DNA of 33,788 nucleotides from an uncultured Lachnospiraceae bacterium (GCA_900316805.1 ONEJ01000076.1:1-33788); one strand, 5' to 3'. Shown: positions 23,403-31,602, counted from the first letter of the stretch. Notes: generated by a model from the letters alone, not told the origin. Made by a program: numbers and translations.

Positions 23403-25004
23403 ATGGAAACAGTAAGATTTGAAGATTTAGATTTGTGCCCGCAGATTCTTCGGGCAATCAGGGAGATGGGGTTTGAGGAGGCAACACCCATCCAGGCTCA
23501 GGCGATCCCGGTGGTGATGAGTGGTGTGGATGTCATCGGACAGGCCCAGACCGGAACCGGCAAGACGGCTTCCTTTGGAATTCCGCTTCTGATGAAGGTG
23601 GACCCCAATAACAAAAAAAACCAGGCCATCGTCCTCTCTCCCACCAGAGAGCTGGCCATCCAGAGCGCGGAGGAAATCCGGCGTCTGGCGAAATATATGC
23701 ACGGCATCAAGGTGCTTCCGGTATACGGCGGCCAGGATATGAGCCGCCAGATCAAGGCATTGAAGGGTGGCGCGACCATTATTATCGGAACACCGGGGCG
23801 TATCATGGATCATCTGCGCCGCCGCACCATCCGCTGCGATGAGGTGGACACCATCGTACTGGATGAGGCCGATGAGATGTTAAATATGGGATTTCGGGAG
23901 GATATCGAGACCATTCTGTCCTATATCCCCAGGGAGGATCACCAGACAGTGCTTTTTTCCGCTACCATGCCGAAGCCGATTCTGGAGATTACAAAGAAAT
24001 ATCAGAAAAATGCCAGAACCATCAAGGTTACCAGAAAGGAACTGACGGTGTCCGGCATCGATCAGTATTACTATGATGTGCGGCGGAATGATAAGGTGGA
24101 GGTGCTGACCCGGCTTCTGGATTACTACAATCCGAAGCTTTCCCTTGTGTTTTGTAATACAAAGCGCATGGTGGATGAACTGTCAGCAGAGCTTAAGGGC
24201 CGGGGATATGCCGCCGAGGGGATTCACGGAGATATGAAGCAGTCCCAGCGTGACCGGGTGATGAAGGGCTTCCGCAGCGGCCGCACAGACATTCTGATCG
24301 CCACGGATGTGGCTGCCCGGGGAATCGATGTGGATGATGTGGAGGCCGTGTTCAACTACGACCTGCCTCAGGACAATGAGTATTATGTACACCGGATCGG
24401 GCGGACGGGGCGTGCAGGCCGCACCGGAAAGGCCTTCAGCTTTGTAAAGGGCAAGGAGGTCTACAAGCTCAAGGAGATCCAGCGCTACTGCAAGACAAAG
24501 ATCTACGCGCAGCCCATTCCCTCTACCGATGATGTGGCAGCCATTAAGGCGGAGAAGGTTCTGGATGAGATCGGTCAGATCATCGAGGATGGACAGCTGA
24601 AGGATATGATTGACATCATTGAACAGCAGATCAACCATTCCGACTATACGGCAATGGATATTGCGGCCGCGTTTTTGAAGCAGGCCATTGGCGGTCTGGA
24701 GCTTACCGGGGAGGAGCGGGATATGGATGCGGCTCTCGATGGAGACACCGGTGCCGGGGAGGAAGGTATGGTGCGTCTGTTCATCAATATCGGAAAGAGT
24801 CAGCGCATCCGTCCGGGGGACATTCTCGGGGCAGTTGCCGGTGAGGCCGGGATTCCGGGCAATCTGGTGGGAGCCATTGACATGTACGACAACTATACCT
24901 TTGTGGAGGTTCCCAAGGAGTACGGAAGGGATGTCCTTAAGGCCATGAAAAATGTGAAGATCAAAGGAAAACCGGTCAATGTGGAACCGGCAAATGCAAG
25001 ATAA
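23403..25004 (+). CDS. deaD: DEAD-box RNA helicase with C-terminal RNA-binding domain
   Basis: A 533-residue ATP-dependent RNA helicase of the DeaD/CshA/DbpA group acting in ribosome assembly, RNA decay or cold adaptation. The motifs are in order: the Q-motif (ATPIQAQAIP), AQTGTGKT, PTRELA, TPGR, DEAD in VLDEADEML, SAT, then domain two with DVAARGIDV and HRIGRTGRAGRTG. Residues of about 450-530 form a DbpA-type RNA-binding domain (VRLFINIGKSQRIRPGDILG). The ATG follows TTGGAGTATT. A long leader precedes it. Confidence 0.96.
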   Translation: METVRFEDLDLCPQILRAIREMGFEEATPIQAQAIPVVMSGVDVIGQAQTGTGKTASFGIPLLMKVDPNNKKNQAIVLSPTRELAIQSAEEIRRLAKYMHGIKVLPVYGGQDMSRQIKALKGGATIIIGTPGRIMDHLRRRTIRCDEVDTIVLDEADEMLNMGFREDIETILSYIPREDHQTVLFSATMPKPILEITKKYQKNARTIKVTRKELTVSGIDQYYYDVRRNDKVEVLTRLLDYYNPKLSLVFCNTKRMVDELSAELKGRGYAAEGIHGDMKQSQRDRVMKGFRSGRTDILIATDVAARGIDVDDVEAVFNYDLPQDNEYYVHRIGRTGRAGRTGKAFSFVKGKEVYKLKEIQRYCKTKIYAQPIPSTDDVAAIKAEKVLDEIGQIIEDGQLKDMIDIIEQQINHSDYTAMDIAAAFLKQAIGGLELTGEERDMDAALDGDTGAGEEGMVRLFINIGKSQRIRPGDILGAVAGEAGIPGNLVGAIDMYDNYTFVEVPKEYGRDVLKAMKNVKIKGKPVNVEPANAR

Positions 25005-25025
25005 AAGGAGCCGGAAAAGAAAGAT

Positions 25026-25400
25026 ATGGGACAGACAATTTTGGAATTTCGCATGGATCCTGCGAAGCATGGGCTGATTACCTCGGTCTGCAAAGCGCAG
25101 GGCATCCGGCTGGTGCAGGTGGACAGGCGGGATTACAGACAGAAGCTTGGAGCCTTGGCGGGGATCAGTGGCTTTGCGAAGGAGAAGACCGTATACGAGG
25201 GACCGGAGCTTCCGGCAGAGATGCTGGTGTTTTCCGGAATGAATTCGGATCAGGTAGACGCTTTTCTTGAGGCGTATCGCGGGGGTGGTCTGCCGAAGGT
25301 CAACCTGAAGGCTGTTCTTACCCCCAGCAATATATGCTGGAATGTACAGCAGCTTTTTTTGGAGCTGATGAATGAACACCGGAATTTTGGGGAAAGATAA
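25026..25400 (+). CDS. DUF3783 protein
   Basis: A 124-residue protein whose C-terminal part (about 63-115: PAEMLVFSGMNSDQVDAFLE and LKAVLTPSNICWN) matches the DUF3783 family, of unknown function. The N-terminal 50 residues resemble a ferredoxin-like alpha/beta unit. It starts 22 bases after deaD on the same strand with AAAAGGAG upstream, so it is likely co-transcribed. After it, 25401-25543 contains AT-rich DNA with a TATAAT at 25511 but no gene. Confidence 0.85.
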   Translation: MGQTILEFRMDPAKHGLITSVCKAQGIRLVQVDRRDYRQKLGALAGISGFAKEKTVYEGPELPAEMLVFSGMNSDQVDAFLEAYRGGGLPKVNLKAVLTPSNICWNVQQLFLELMNEHRNFGER

Positions 25401-25543
25401 CCGTCGGAATAGATAAACATTTTTGGCGAATCTTTGGAGAAAATGGTTGTTCTGCGCATTCACGTGGTAGTGTGTTAAAATAATATTTACCATAATTTAC
25501 AAAAATATTATATAATATGCACAAAAGCTTTACATCTTTATTG

Positions 25544-25572
25544 TTGATTTTGACCATAACAAGTGCTATACT
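25544..25572 (+). promoter_or_regulatory. Predicted promoter for the 42-residue gene
   Basis: TTGATT (25544-25549), 17 bases, TATACT (25567-25572). The leader would be about 90 bases. Confidence 0.6.
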
Positions 25573-25667
25573 GTGCAGGAAATGAGAAATCGTTTCGCAC
25601 ACTTTTCGGGATCTTACATATCCTGACAGATGAAGTTGTGTCAATTCATAAAAGGAGGTGTATCGAT

Positions 25668-25796
25668 ATGCACACAATTGATCCGAGTATGTCCTTTGCT
25701 CAGGTAGTTCAGTTTTACAAGGACTATGTAAAGCGGACAAAGAGCTGTGGACGCAAACCGGTATCCTTCCTGCGCTTTATTACAGGCAGATATTGA
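25668..25796 (+). CDS. Small protein of 42 residues, unknown function
   Basis: The ATG at 25668 follows AAAGGAGGTGTATCGAT, one of the strongest ribosome binding sites in the window. A longer frame from 25563 exists but lacks one, so I prefer the short form. The product contains SMSFAQVVQFYKDYVKRTKS and ends RKPVSFLRFITGRY: an amphipathic helix followed by a basic, aromatic tail with one Cys. It has its own promoter and is closed by a terminator, so it is an independent expressed unit. Family not recognised. Confidence 0.7.
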   Translation: MHTIDPSMSFAQVVQFYKDYVKRTKSCGRKPVSFLRFITGRY

Positions 25797-25856
25797 TGGC
25801 CGGAGGGTACGGCTTACGTTAAAGGTTATGGTTGCGCTTTGCGGAACATAACAGAG

Positions 25857-25893
25857 AACAGGCGGGGGGACGAAAGACTCTTCGCCTGTTTTT
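25857..25893 (+). terminator. Intrinsic terminator after the 42-residue gene
   Basis: Stem AACAGGCG (25857-25864) with CGCCTGTT (25883-25890), 18-base loop region, followed by TTTTT. Confidence 0.7.
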
Positions 25894-25952
25894 CGTTTAA
25901 AATCCGGTATTTTGATGATGAAATACTACAGATGTATCAAAAAGGGGGCAGT

Positions 25953-26804
25953 ATGAAAACAGGACTGATTATGGAGGGCGGTGCCATGCGGGGCATGTTT
26001 ACCGCCGGAGTAACTGATGTGATGATGGAACACGGGATCACCTTTGATGGAGCGGTGGGAGTTTCCGCCGGCGCGGTATTTGGCTGTAATTTCAAGTCCG
26101 TACAGCCGGGGCGTGTCATCCGCTACAATGCTGCTTACTGCAGTAATCCCCATTATGCAGGTTTTCACATGCTTTTGAAAACGGGGGATCTGTTTGGGGA
26201 GCAGTTCTGTTACCATGACATTCCGGATCGGCTGGATCCCTTCGACTACGAGACCTACCGGAAAAATCCCATGGCCTTTTATGTGACAGCCACGGATGTC
26301 AACACCGGTGAGCCGGTGTACCAGCGTGTGGATGTATGCGACGACAGGGGAATGAAATGGATGAAGGCGTCGGCTTCCCTTCCGCTGGTGGCTAAAATCG
26401 TCTGCGTGGACGGATATGAGCTGCTGGACGGTGGAATTGCCGATTCGGTGCCGGTGCGATTCCTGGAGCAGCAGGGCTATGACCGCAATGTGGTGATCCT
26501 CACCCGGCCTTTAAATTATGTGAAACGCCATAACCCTGCCATGCCGCTGGCGCGGATTGTGTTGAAGGATTATCCCAATATGATCGATGCCATGGAGCAC
26601 CGCCACGAAGGGTACAACCGGAATATTGATTACATCCGCAGGCAGGAGGAGGCGGGAAAGCTGCTTGTGATTCGTCCGCCGAAGGCCATTGAGGTAAATC
26701 CGGTGGAACACAACCGCACCAGACTTCTGAATGCCTACCGGATGGGCAGAAACACCATGGAGGCACAGCTGCAGAAACTTTTGGACTATTTGCAGATCCC
26801 CTAA
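25953..26804 (+). CDS. Patatin-like phospholipase / acyl hydrolase
   Basis: A 283-residue patatin-fold serine esterase. The oxyanion motif GGAMRG is at residues 9-14, the nucleophile serine in GVSAG (GxSxG), and the catalytic aspartate in ELLDGGIADSVP. It should hydrolyse acyl esters of phospholipids or related lipids with a Ser-Asp dyad. No signal peptide. I chose the ATG at 25953, after AAAGGGGGCAGT, giving a start directly before the conserved MKTGLIMEGG; a longer frame from 25839 runs back through the terminator. Related to the YjjU group. Confidence 0.93.
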   Translation: MKTGLIMEGGAMRGMFTAGVTDVMMEHGITFDGAVGVSAGAVFGCNFKSVQPGRVIRYNAAYCSNPHYAGFHMLLKTGDLFGEQFCYHDIPDRLDPFDYETYRKNPMAFYVTATDVNTGEPVYQRVDVCDDRGMKWMKASASLPLVAKIVCVDGYELLDGGIADSVPVRFLEQQGYDRNVVILTRPLNYVKRHNPAMPLARIVLKDYPNMIDAMEHRHEGYNRNIDYIRRQEEAGKLLVIRPPKAIEVNPVEHNRTRLLNAYRMGRNTMEAQLQKLLDYLQIP

Positions 26805-26815
26805 AGATTTTTTTG

Positions 26816-26844
26816 TTGAAAAAGGGAACAAATTCCGCTAATAT
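26816..26844 (+). promoter_or_regulatory. Predicted promoter for the AAA-like gene
   Basis: TTGAAA (26816-26821), 17 bases, TAATAT (26839-26844), leading to an ATG about 30 bases further. Confidence 0.5.
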
Positions 26845-26876
26845 ATTCTATGAGAATATTTTTGGAGGAGGTTTCT

Positions 26877-27707
26877 ATGGCAAGTCCAGAGTATAGTACG
26901 CTGAAAAAGACCTTAACACGATTCCGGCTTTCCGGTTTATCGGCCAGTGCGGGGGGAATTGAGTCGGGAATCTCGAATGAGATCGAGAGACTGAAATATA
27001 TTATAGATCAGAATGAAAAAGAAATCGGGGCAGAAGGATGCCGGGAGCTGACGAAGGAGTTTACGTCCCCGGTGAAGGAGGAAGTGATTTCCAGACCTCT
27101 GCGCCGGGTGTACCGTGTAGCAGAAGAACTTCAGGATGGGGAGCTTTCGGATGATCTGTGGGAGGAAATCCGCACCAGCTGGGAGTCCGGACACAATATT
27201 CTGGTGAAGGGCGGCGTGGACGGCCGCAAGTGTGACACGATACGTGCCGCCTGCAAACGATACCTTCAGGCGCATCCGGAATACAGCAAGCTGTACCTTC
27301 TGGTTCGCAAGTGCAGTAAGAGAACCTCGGAGATGGAGCTGTGTTTTGAACGGAGAAGATATACGGACAATCGTATCCAGCTGGGATATATCGCAGAGGG
27401 AGAAATCCTTGCAAAGGAGAACCCGGATGCCTTAGTGGTTCTGGTGCTGGATGAGGTGGATACCATGGATATTTTCCACGGCCTTGAGGTGTTTCTCAAT
27501 CTTCTGGAGAAGAAGGGGAATGACCAGCTGGTGTGCCGGAACTGTCTTTTGAATAATAATAAGAATTTCATGCTGTTTGCGACAGAGAATACAGAGAATG
27601 AGAATCGGAACGTAAATATGGATAATCCGGTGATCGGCCGTCTTTTTGATACGGTTAGTATCTGGAATCCGCTGATGGAAAAGCAGGCAAGACACCGTAT
27701 GGTGTAA
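26877..27707 (+). CDS. Uncharacterised protein with AAA+/P-loop-like layout but degenerate Walker A
   Basis: A 276-residue protein I do not recognise. The ATG at 26877 follows TTGGAGGAGG; an ATG nine codons earlier lacks a site. Residues 30-60 are a predicted coiled helix. Residues 107-122 (NILVKGGVDGRKCDTI) occupy the place of a Walker A loop but lack GK[ST]; 186-195 (LVVLVLDEVD) look like a Walker B; FMLFATEN (231-238) resembles a sensor 1 strand and GRLFDTV a following helix. A Cys pair (C220, C223) is also present. It could be a non-hydrolysing or unusual ATPase, or a chance resemblance. It is a single-gene unit with its own promoter and terminator. Confidence 0.6.
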   Translation: MASPEYSTLKKTLTRFRLSGLSASAGGIESGISNEIERLKYIIDQNEKEIGAEGCRELTKEFTSPVKEEVISRPLRRVYRVAEELQDGELSDDLWEEIRTSWESGHNILVKGGVDGRKCDTIRAACKRYLQAHPEYSKLYLLVRKCSKRTSEMELCFERRRYTDNRIQLGYIAEGEILAKENPDALVVLVLDEVDTMDIFHGLEVFLNLLEKKGNDQLVCRNCLLNNNKNFMLFATENTENENRNVNMDNPVIGRLFDTVSIWNPLMEKQARHRMV

Positions 27708-27732
27708 CAGATTGATTTTCAGAGGGAAAGCG

Positions 27733-27770
27733 AAAGGCTGTACGAAGACCGGGGGTCTTGTACAGCCTTT
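27733..27770. terminator. Terminator between convergent genes
   Basis: Long stem AAAGGCTGTAC-G-AAGACC (27733-27750) with GGTCTT-GTACAGCCTTT (27754-27770), one bulged G and a 3-base loop. T-runs are short on both sides. It separates the AAA-like gene from the convergent DUF4321 gene. Confidence 0.8.
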
Positions 27771-27784
27771 GACAGCTATCGGTT

Positions 27785-28048
27785 TTACAGAAAACGGTAA
27801 ATGATGATTGCCAGCACGATGCCCAGAATTCCGGCAATCGTGATCTTGATGGTCAGTGCGAAGGTCAGCACCAGTATTCCCAGATCCAGTACCAGCGGCT
27901 GGGACAGCCCGAAGGTCTGACCGTAATTCAGCCAGCTCAGGAAGGATATCTTTGATGCCAGTTGCCCGATAAAGCCTCCCAGTACCACGCCGGCCAATAT
28001 CATAAGAAGAAGGGCCCAGCTGTTTTTTCCTGCAGTTCCTCTTGCCAT
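27785..28048 (-). CDS. DUF4321 small membrane protein
   Basis: An 87-residue protein with two hydrophobic stretches (about 12-32 and 55-85) and the family-typical LMILAGVVLGGFIGQLASK. I chose the ATG at 28048 with GAGGATG upstream; an upstream extension to 28180 would have no binding site and an unrelated composition. DUF4321 proteins have no known function. It is divergent from the Rrf2 gene, whose promoter is in the shared 183-base gap. Confidence 0.85.
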   Translation of the reverse strand: MARGTAGKNSWALLLMILAGVVLGGFIGQLASKISFLSWLNYGQTFGLSQPLVLDLGILVLTFALTIKITIAGILGIVLAIIIYRFL

Positions 28049-28151
28049 AGTTACATCCTCTTTTCTATATTCGTATCTTGATAGGGGTATTTTACCATAT
28101 TTTTTCGGGAAACGGAAGATAAAAGGAATCCATCTATAAAATATGTATAAA

Positions 28152-28197
28152 TAGGATTGACAAAACCATAATAGGAACATATAGTAAGCTAGTAGGA
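28152..28197 (+). promoter_or_regulatory. Three TAGGA repeats over the rrf2 promoter, candidate operator
   Basis: TAGGA occurs at 28152, 28172 and 28193, spacing 20 and 21 bases, so on one face of the helix. The first overlaps the -35, the second lies in the spacer and the third follows the start site. AGTAGGAA at 28191-28198 recurs in inverse orientation in the cysK leader. Autoregulation by Rrf2 is inference. Confidence 0.4.
28157..28185 (+). promoter_or_regulatory. Promoter of the rrf2-iscS-iscU operon
   Basis: Consensus TTGACA (28157-28162), 17 bases, TATAGT (28180-28185). Confidence 0.8.
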
Positions 28198-28231
28198 ATT
28201 GAGGATTGATATTCAGAAAAGAGATGAGAAC

Positions 28232-28669
28232 ATGAAGATATCAACAAAGGGACGTTACGCCGTCCGGCTCATGCTGGATCTGGCACTCAATAATACCGGA
28301 GAACCCATCAGCCTGAAGGATGTGGCGAAGAGACAGGGGATTTCCGATAAATATCTGGAGCAGATTATCTCTGTGCTGAACCGTGCAGGCTTTGTCAAGA
28401 GTGTGCGTGGAGCCCAGGGGGGATATTATCTGCGCAAAAGACCGGAGGATTATACGATGGGTATGATTCTGCGGCTGACGGAGGGCTCGCTGGCTCCGGT
28501 TTCGTGCATTGATGAGGAGGACGAGGTCAAATGTGACAAGCAGGATTCCTGCGTAACCGTCATCCTCTGGCGCAAGATCAATGATGCCATCAGCGATGTG
28601 GTTGACAATACCACACTGCAGGATCTGGTGGACTGGCAGCGGGAAAAAGCCGATGACTACGTCATCTAG
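28232..28669 (+). CDS. Rrf2-family transcription regulator, IscR-like
   Basis: A 145-residue winged-helix regulator. MKISTKGRYAVRLMLDLA is the family start, then DVAKRQGISDKYLEQI (recognition helix) and GAQGGYYLRKRPED (wing). Three cysteines, Cys92, Cys101 and Cys107, sit where IscR binds its [2Fe-2S] cluster (first one at the same residue number), so it is a likely Fe-S sensor; a CymR-like cysteine regulator is the alternative. I chose the ATG at 28232; a TTG-started extension adds 11 residues not typical of the family. It is 61 bases upstream of iscS and should control it and itself. Confidence 0.92.
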   Translation: MKISTKGRYAVRLMLDLALNNTGEPISLKDVAKRQGISDKYLEQIISVLNRAGFVKSVRGAQGGYYLRKRPEDYTMGMILRLTEGSLAPVSCIDEEDEVKCDKQDSCVTVILWRKINDAISDVVDNTTLQDLVDWQREKADDYVI

Positions 28670-28677
28670 CATACGAA

Positions 28678-28702
28678 GGGATGATTCCGAAATCGTCATC
28701 CC
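28678..28702 (+). other. Small hairpin between rrf2 and iscS
   Basis: GGGATGAT (28678-28685) pairs with GTCATCCC (28695-28702) with one G-U; there is no T-tract, so it may be an mRNA processing or attenuation element and not a terminator. Confidence 0.4.
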
Positions 28703-28730
28703 ATAACAAATAGTAGAAAGAAGGACAGAC

Positions 28731-29921
28731 ATGAGTGACAAGTTAATTTATCTGGATAATGCGGCAACTACGCAGGTATATCCGGAGGTACTGGATGCAA
28801 TGCTTCCGTATTTTACAGAGTATTACGGCAATCCTTCTGCAGTATACAGCTTTGCTGGAGAGGCAGAGAAGGCCGTAGCAAAGGCAAGAGAAACCATTGC
28901 TTCCGCGATTGGGGCAAAGACAGAGGAGATTTATTTTACCGGCGGCGGAAGCGAGTCGGATAACTGGGCCTTGAAGGCAACCGCAGAGGCCTATGCCCCC
29001 AAGGGAAAACATATTATTACAACAGCCATCGAGCACCATGCAATCCTGCATACGGCGGCATGGCTGGAAAAGCAGGGATTTGAAGTAACCTACGTGGGTG
29101 TTGATGAGAATGGTACCGTAAAGCTGGACGAGCTGGAGGCTGCTATCAGGCCGGATACCATCCTGATCTCCGTGATGGCTGCCAACAATGAGATTGGTAC
29201 GATCCAGCCTCTGAAGGAGATCGGCGCCATTGCAAAGAAGCACGGGGTACTTTTCCATACAGATGCGGTGCAGGCCTTTGCCCACGTACCCATCAACGTA
29301 GACGAGATGAACATTGACATGTTAAGTGCCAGCGGCCACAAGATCAACGGACCGAAGGGCATCGGCGTCATGTATATCCGCAAAGGGGTTAAGATCCTCT
29401 CTTTTATTCACGGAGGAGCCCAGGAGCGCCGCCGCCGTGCGGGAACCCACAACGTGCCGGGTATCGTCGGTATCGGAAAGGCAACGGAGATTGCGGTTCG
29501 TGACATGGACAAGGATACCGCCTATGAGACAAAGCTTCGTGACCATCTGATCCAGCGTGTTTTGGAGGAAATTCCATATACAAGATTAAACGGTCATCCT
29601 ACCAACCGGCTGCCGAACAATGCGAATTTCTGCTTTCGGTTCATTGAGGGAGAGTCCATGCTGATCCTTCTGGACCAGGCCGGGATCTGCGGAAGCAGCG
29701 GATCGGCTTGTACTTCCGGATCTCTGGATCCGTCCCACGTACTTCTGGCCATCGGACTGCCCCATGAGATTGCCCATGGAAGCCTTCGCCTGACCCTGTC
29801 AGCCCAGACAACCATGGAGGATATTGACTATACAGTTGACACACTGAAGAAAATAATTGAGCGCCTGCGCAGTATGTCCCCGCTTTATGAGGATTTTGTA
29901 CGGAAGAATGGCGGAAAGTAG
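28731..29921 (+). CDS. iscS: Cysteine desulfurase (IscS/NifS type)
   Basis: A PLP enzyme of 396 residues that moves sulfur from cysteine to a protein persulfide for Fe-S clusters and thiolated tRNA. The N-terminal IYLDNAATTQVYPEV, the HHA of TAIEHHAILHT, the PLP lysine Lys204 in SASGHKINGPKG, and the persulfide cysteine Cys327 in GSSGSACTSGSLDP are all present. It is followed 11 bases later by iscU. Confidence 0.96.
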   Translation: MSDKLIYLDNAATTQVYPEVLDAMLPYFTEYYGNPSAVYSFAGEAEKAVAKARETIASAIGAKTEEIYFTGGGSESDNWALKATAEAYAPKGKHIITTAIEHHAILHTAAWLEKQGFEVTYVGVDENGTVKLDELEAAIRPDTILISVMAANNEIGTIQPLKEIGAIAKKHGVLFHTDAVQAFAHVPINVDEMNIDMLSASGHKINGPKGIGVMYIRKGVKILSFIHGGAQERRRRAGTHNVPGIVGIGKATEIAVRDMDKDTAYETKLRDHLIQRVLEEIPYTRLNGHPTNRLPNNANFCFRFIEGESMLILLDQAGICGSSGSACTSGSLDPSHVLLAIGLPHEIAHGSLRLTLSAQTTMEDIDYTVDTLKKIIERLRSMSPLYEDFVRKNGGK

Positions 29922-29932
29922 AGGTAAATTTT

Positions 29933-30370
29933 ATGTACAGCGAAAAGGTAATGGATCATTTTAACAACCCGAGAAACGTGGGGGAAATTGAGAACCCCAG
30001 CGGTGTTGGTACCGTTGGAAATGCCAAGTGTGGTGATATCATGCGTATGTATCTGGATATCGATGACAACGGTGTTATCCAGGAGGCAAAATTTAAGACC
30101 TTCGGCTGCGGTGCAGCAGTGGCTACCAGCAGCATGGCAACAGAGCTGGTAAAAGGAAAGACCATTCAGGAAGCTCTGGAGGTAACCAATAAGGCGGTTA
30201 TGGAGGCCTTAGACGGACTTCCACCGGTAAAAGTACATTGCTCCCTTCTGGCAGAGGAAGCTATTCATGCGGCTCTGTGGGATTACGCCCAGAAGCACAA
30301 TATCAAGATTGAGGGCTTAGAGCCTCCGGTCAACGATATCAGTGAGAAGGAAGAAGAGGAAGAGTACTAA
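29933..30370 (+). CDS. iscU: Fe-S cluster scaffold protein IscU/NifU N-type
   Basis: A 145-residue scaffold on which clusters are built with sulfur from IscS. The three conserved cluster cysteines are in NAKCGD, FGCGAA and VHCSLLAEEA. Residues from about 125 form a family-variable tail that ends in a very acidic run (SEKEEEEEY). Start MYSEKVMDHFNNPRNVG is typical. It lies 11 bases after iscS. Confidence 0.96.
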   Translation: MYSEKVMDHFNNPRNVGEIENPSGVGTVGNAKCGDIMRMYLDIDDNGVIQEAKFKTFGCGAAVATSSMATELVKGKTIQEALEVTNKAVMEALDGLPPVKVHCSLLAEEAIHAALWDYAQKHNIKIEGLEPPVNDISEKEEEEEY

Positions 30371-30399
30371 TCTTCCGGCCATATTTTCAAGAAAGGGAT

Positions 30400-30431
30400 T
30401 ACGCCAGGGAGCGCATGCGTTCTTTGGCGTA
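30400..30431 (+). promoter_or_regulatory. Stable hairpin just before mnmA
   Basis: 14-bp stem, several G-U pairs, TACGCCAGGGAGCG (30400-30413) with CGTTCTTTGGCGTA (30418-30431) and a 4-base loop. It ends 11 bases before the mnmA ATG, and no Shine-Dalgarno is present in those 11 bases. There is no T-run. Confidence 0.6.
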
Positions 30432-30442
30432 TTTGTGTATAT

Positions 30443-31519
30443 ATGAGAGAAAAAGTTGTCGTTGGCATGTCCGGAGGGGTTGATTCCTCCGTGGCTGCAT
30501 ATCTTTTAAAGGAACAGGGCTATGAGGTCATCGGGGTAACCATGCAGATCTGGCAGGATCAGGATGTGTTCACTCAGGCCAGGGAGGGGGGCTGCTGCGG
30601 TCTTTCTGCGGTGGATGATGCCCGCCGGGTGGCAGAACGGCTGGAAATCCCCTACTATGTGATGAATTTTAAGGCGGATTTTCAGAAGTCAGTCATTGAT
30701 TATTTTGTATCGGAGTACGAAAAGGCAAGGACGCCGAATCCCTGTATTGCCTGCAACCGTTATGTGAAGTGGGAGTCTCTTTTGACCCGCGCCCTGGAAA
30801 TCGGAGCGGACTACATTGCAACCGGCCATTATGCCCGCATCCTTCGGCTTCCCAATGGACGGCTTTCCATCCGCAACTCTGTCACAGCGGCGAAGGATCA
30901 GACATACGCCCTTTACAATCTGACCCAGGAGCAGCTGGCCCGCACCCTGATGCCGGTGGGGGATTATGAGAAGCCAAGGATCCGGGAAATTGCTGAAGAA
31001 ATCGGGCTTCCTGTGGCAGCGAAGCGGGACAGTCAGGATATCTGCTTTGTACCGGATCATGATTATGCTGCCTTTATCCAGCAGGAGACCGGGAAAAAGA
31101 GTCTGCCGGGGAATTTCGTGGACGAGGAAGGAAACGTTTTAGGGCAGCACAGAGGCCTGATCCACTATACTATCGGGCAGCGGAAGGGTCTTGGCATTTC
31201 TGCGGAGACCCCTATTTTCGTGAAGGAGCTGCGGCCTAAGACCAATGAAGTGGTGCTTTGTAAGTCCGAGAGTCTGTTTTCCAGGGACTGTCACGTAGCC
31301 AACGTGAATTATATGGCGGAGGCTTTCCTGACAGAGCCGGTCCGGGCTATCGGAAAGATCCGCTATTCCCACAAGGGAGCCCCCTGCGAGCTTCGCCCCC
31401 AGCCCGATGGAAGTCTGCTGGCCGTATTTGACGAGCCCCAGCGGGCCATGACCCCCGGGCAGGCGGCCGTGTTCTACCGGGATGACTATGTACTCTGCGG
31501 AGGAACCATCGAAATATAA
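30443..31519 (+). CDS. mnmA: tRNA 2-thiouridylase
   Basis: Puts sulfur at C2 of the wobble uridine of Lys, Glu and Gln tRNAs, with sulfur from IscS. The 358-residue protein has the PP-loop VVGMSGGVDSSVAAYLL at the N-terminus, the first catalytic cysteine in NPCIACNRYVKW and the second in DSQDICFVPD. Length is normal. The ATG lacks a visible Shine-Dalgarno site. Confidence 0.97.
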   Translation: MREKVVVGMSGGVDSSVAAYLLKEQGYEVIGVTMQIWQDQDVFTQAREGGCCGLSAVDDARRVAERLEIPYYVMNFKADFQKSVIDYFVSEYEKARTPNPCIACNRYVKWESLLTRALEIGADYIATGHYARILRLPNGRLSIRNSVTAAKDQTYALYNLTQEQLARTLMPVGDYEKPRIREIAEEIGLPVAAKRDSQDICFVPDHDYAAFIQQETGKKSLPGNFVDEEGNVLGQHRGLIHYTIGQRKGLGISAETPIFVKELRPKTNEVVLCKSESLFSRDCHVANVNYMAEAFLTEPVRAIGKIRYSHKGAPCELRPQPDGSLLAVFDEPQRAMTPGQAAVFYRDDYVLCGGTIEI

Positions 31520-31526
31520 TAGAAAG

Positions 31527-31560
31527 AATTCCCATACGCAAATCCGTGTGGGGATTTTTT
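31527..31560 (+). terminator. Terminator after mnmA
   Basis: Stem CCCATACG (31531-31538) with CGTGTGGG (31545-31552), extended at the base by A/T and G-U pairs, then TTTTTT. Confidence 0.88.
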
Positions 31561-31573
31561 CATAAAAAATGTG

Positions 31574-31602
31574 TTGACATCATAAATGTTTAGGTGTATA
31601 TT
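31574..31602 (+). promoter_or_regulatory. Promoter of cysK
   Basis: TTGACA (31574-31579), 17 bases, TATATT (31597-31602). The 75-base leader is AT-rich, and holds TTCCTACT at 31618-31625, the reverse complement of AGTAGGAA in the rrf2 promoter. Confidence 0.85.

Noticed and set aside
24183-25493. 436-codon minus-strand frame opposite deaD
   Set aside because: Shadow of deaD and the DUF3783 gene; histidine- and leucine-rich antisense translation.
25550-25572. TTGACC with TATACT as promoter
   Set aside because: Spacing is only 11 bases; TTGATT at 25544 with 17-base spacing is the better fit.
25563-25667. N-terminal extension of the 42-residue protein
   Set aside because: The ATG at 25563 lies at the promoter -10 region and has no ribosome binding site, while the ATG at 25668 has a very strong one.
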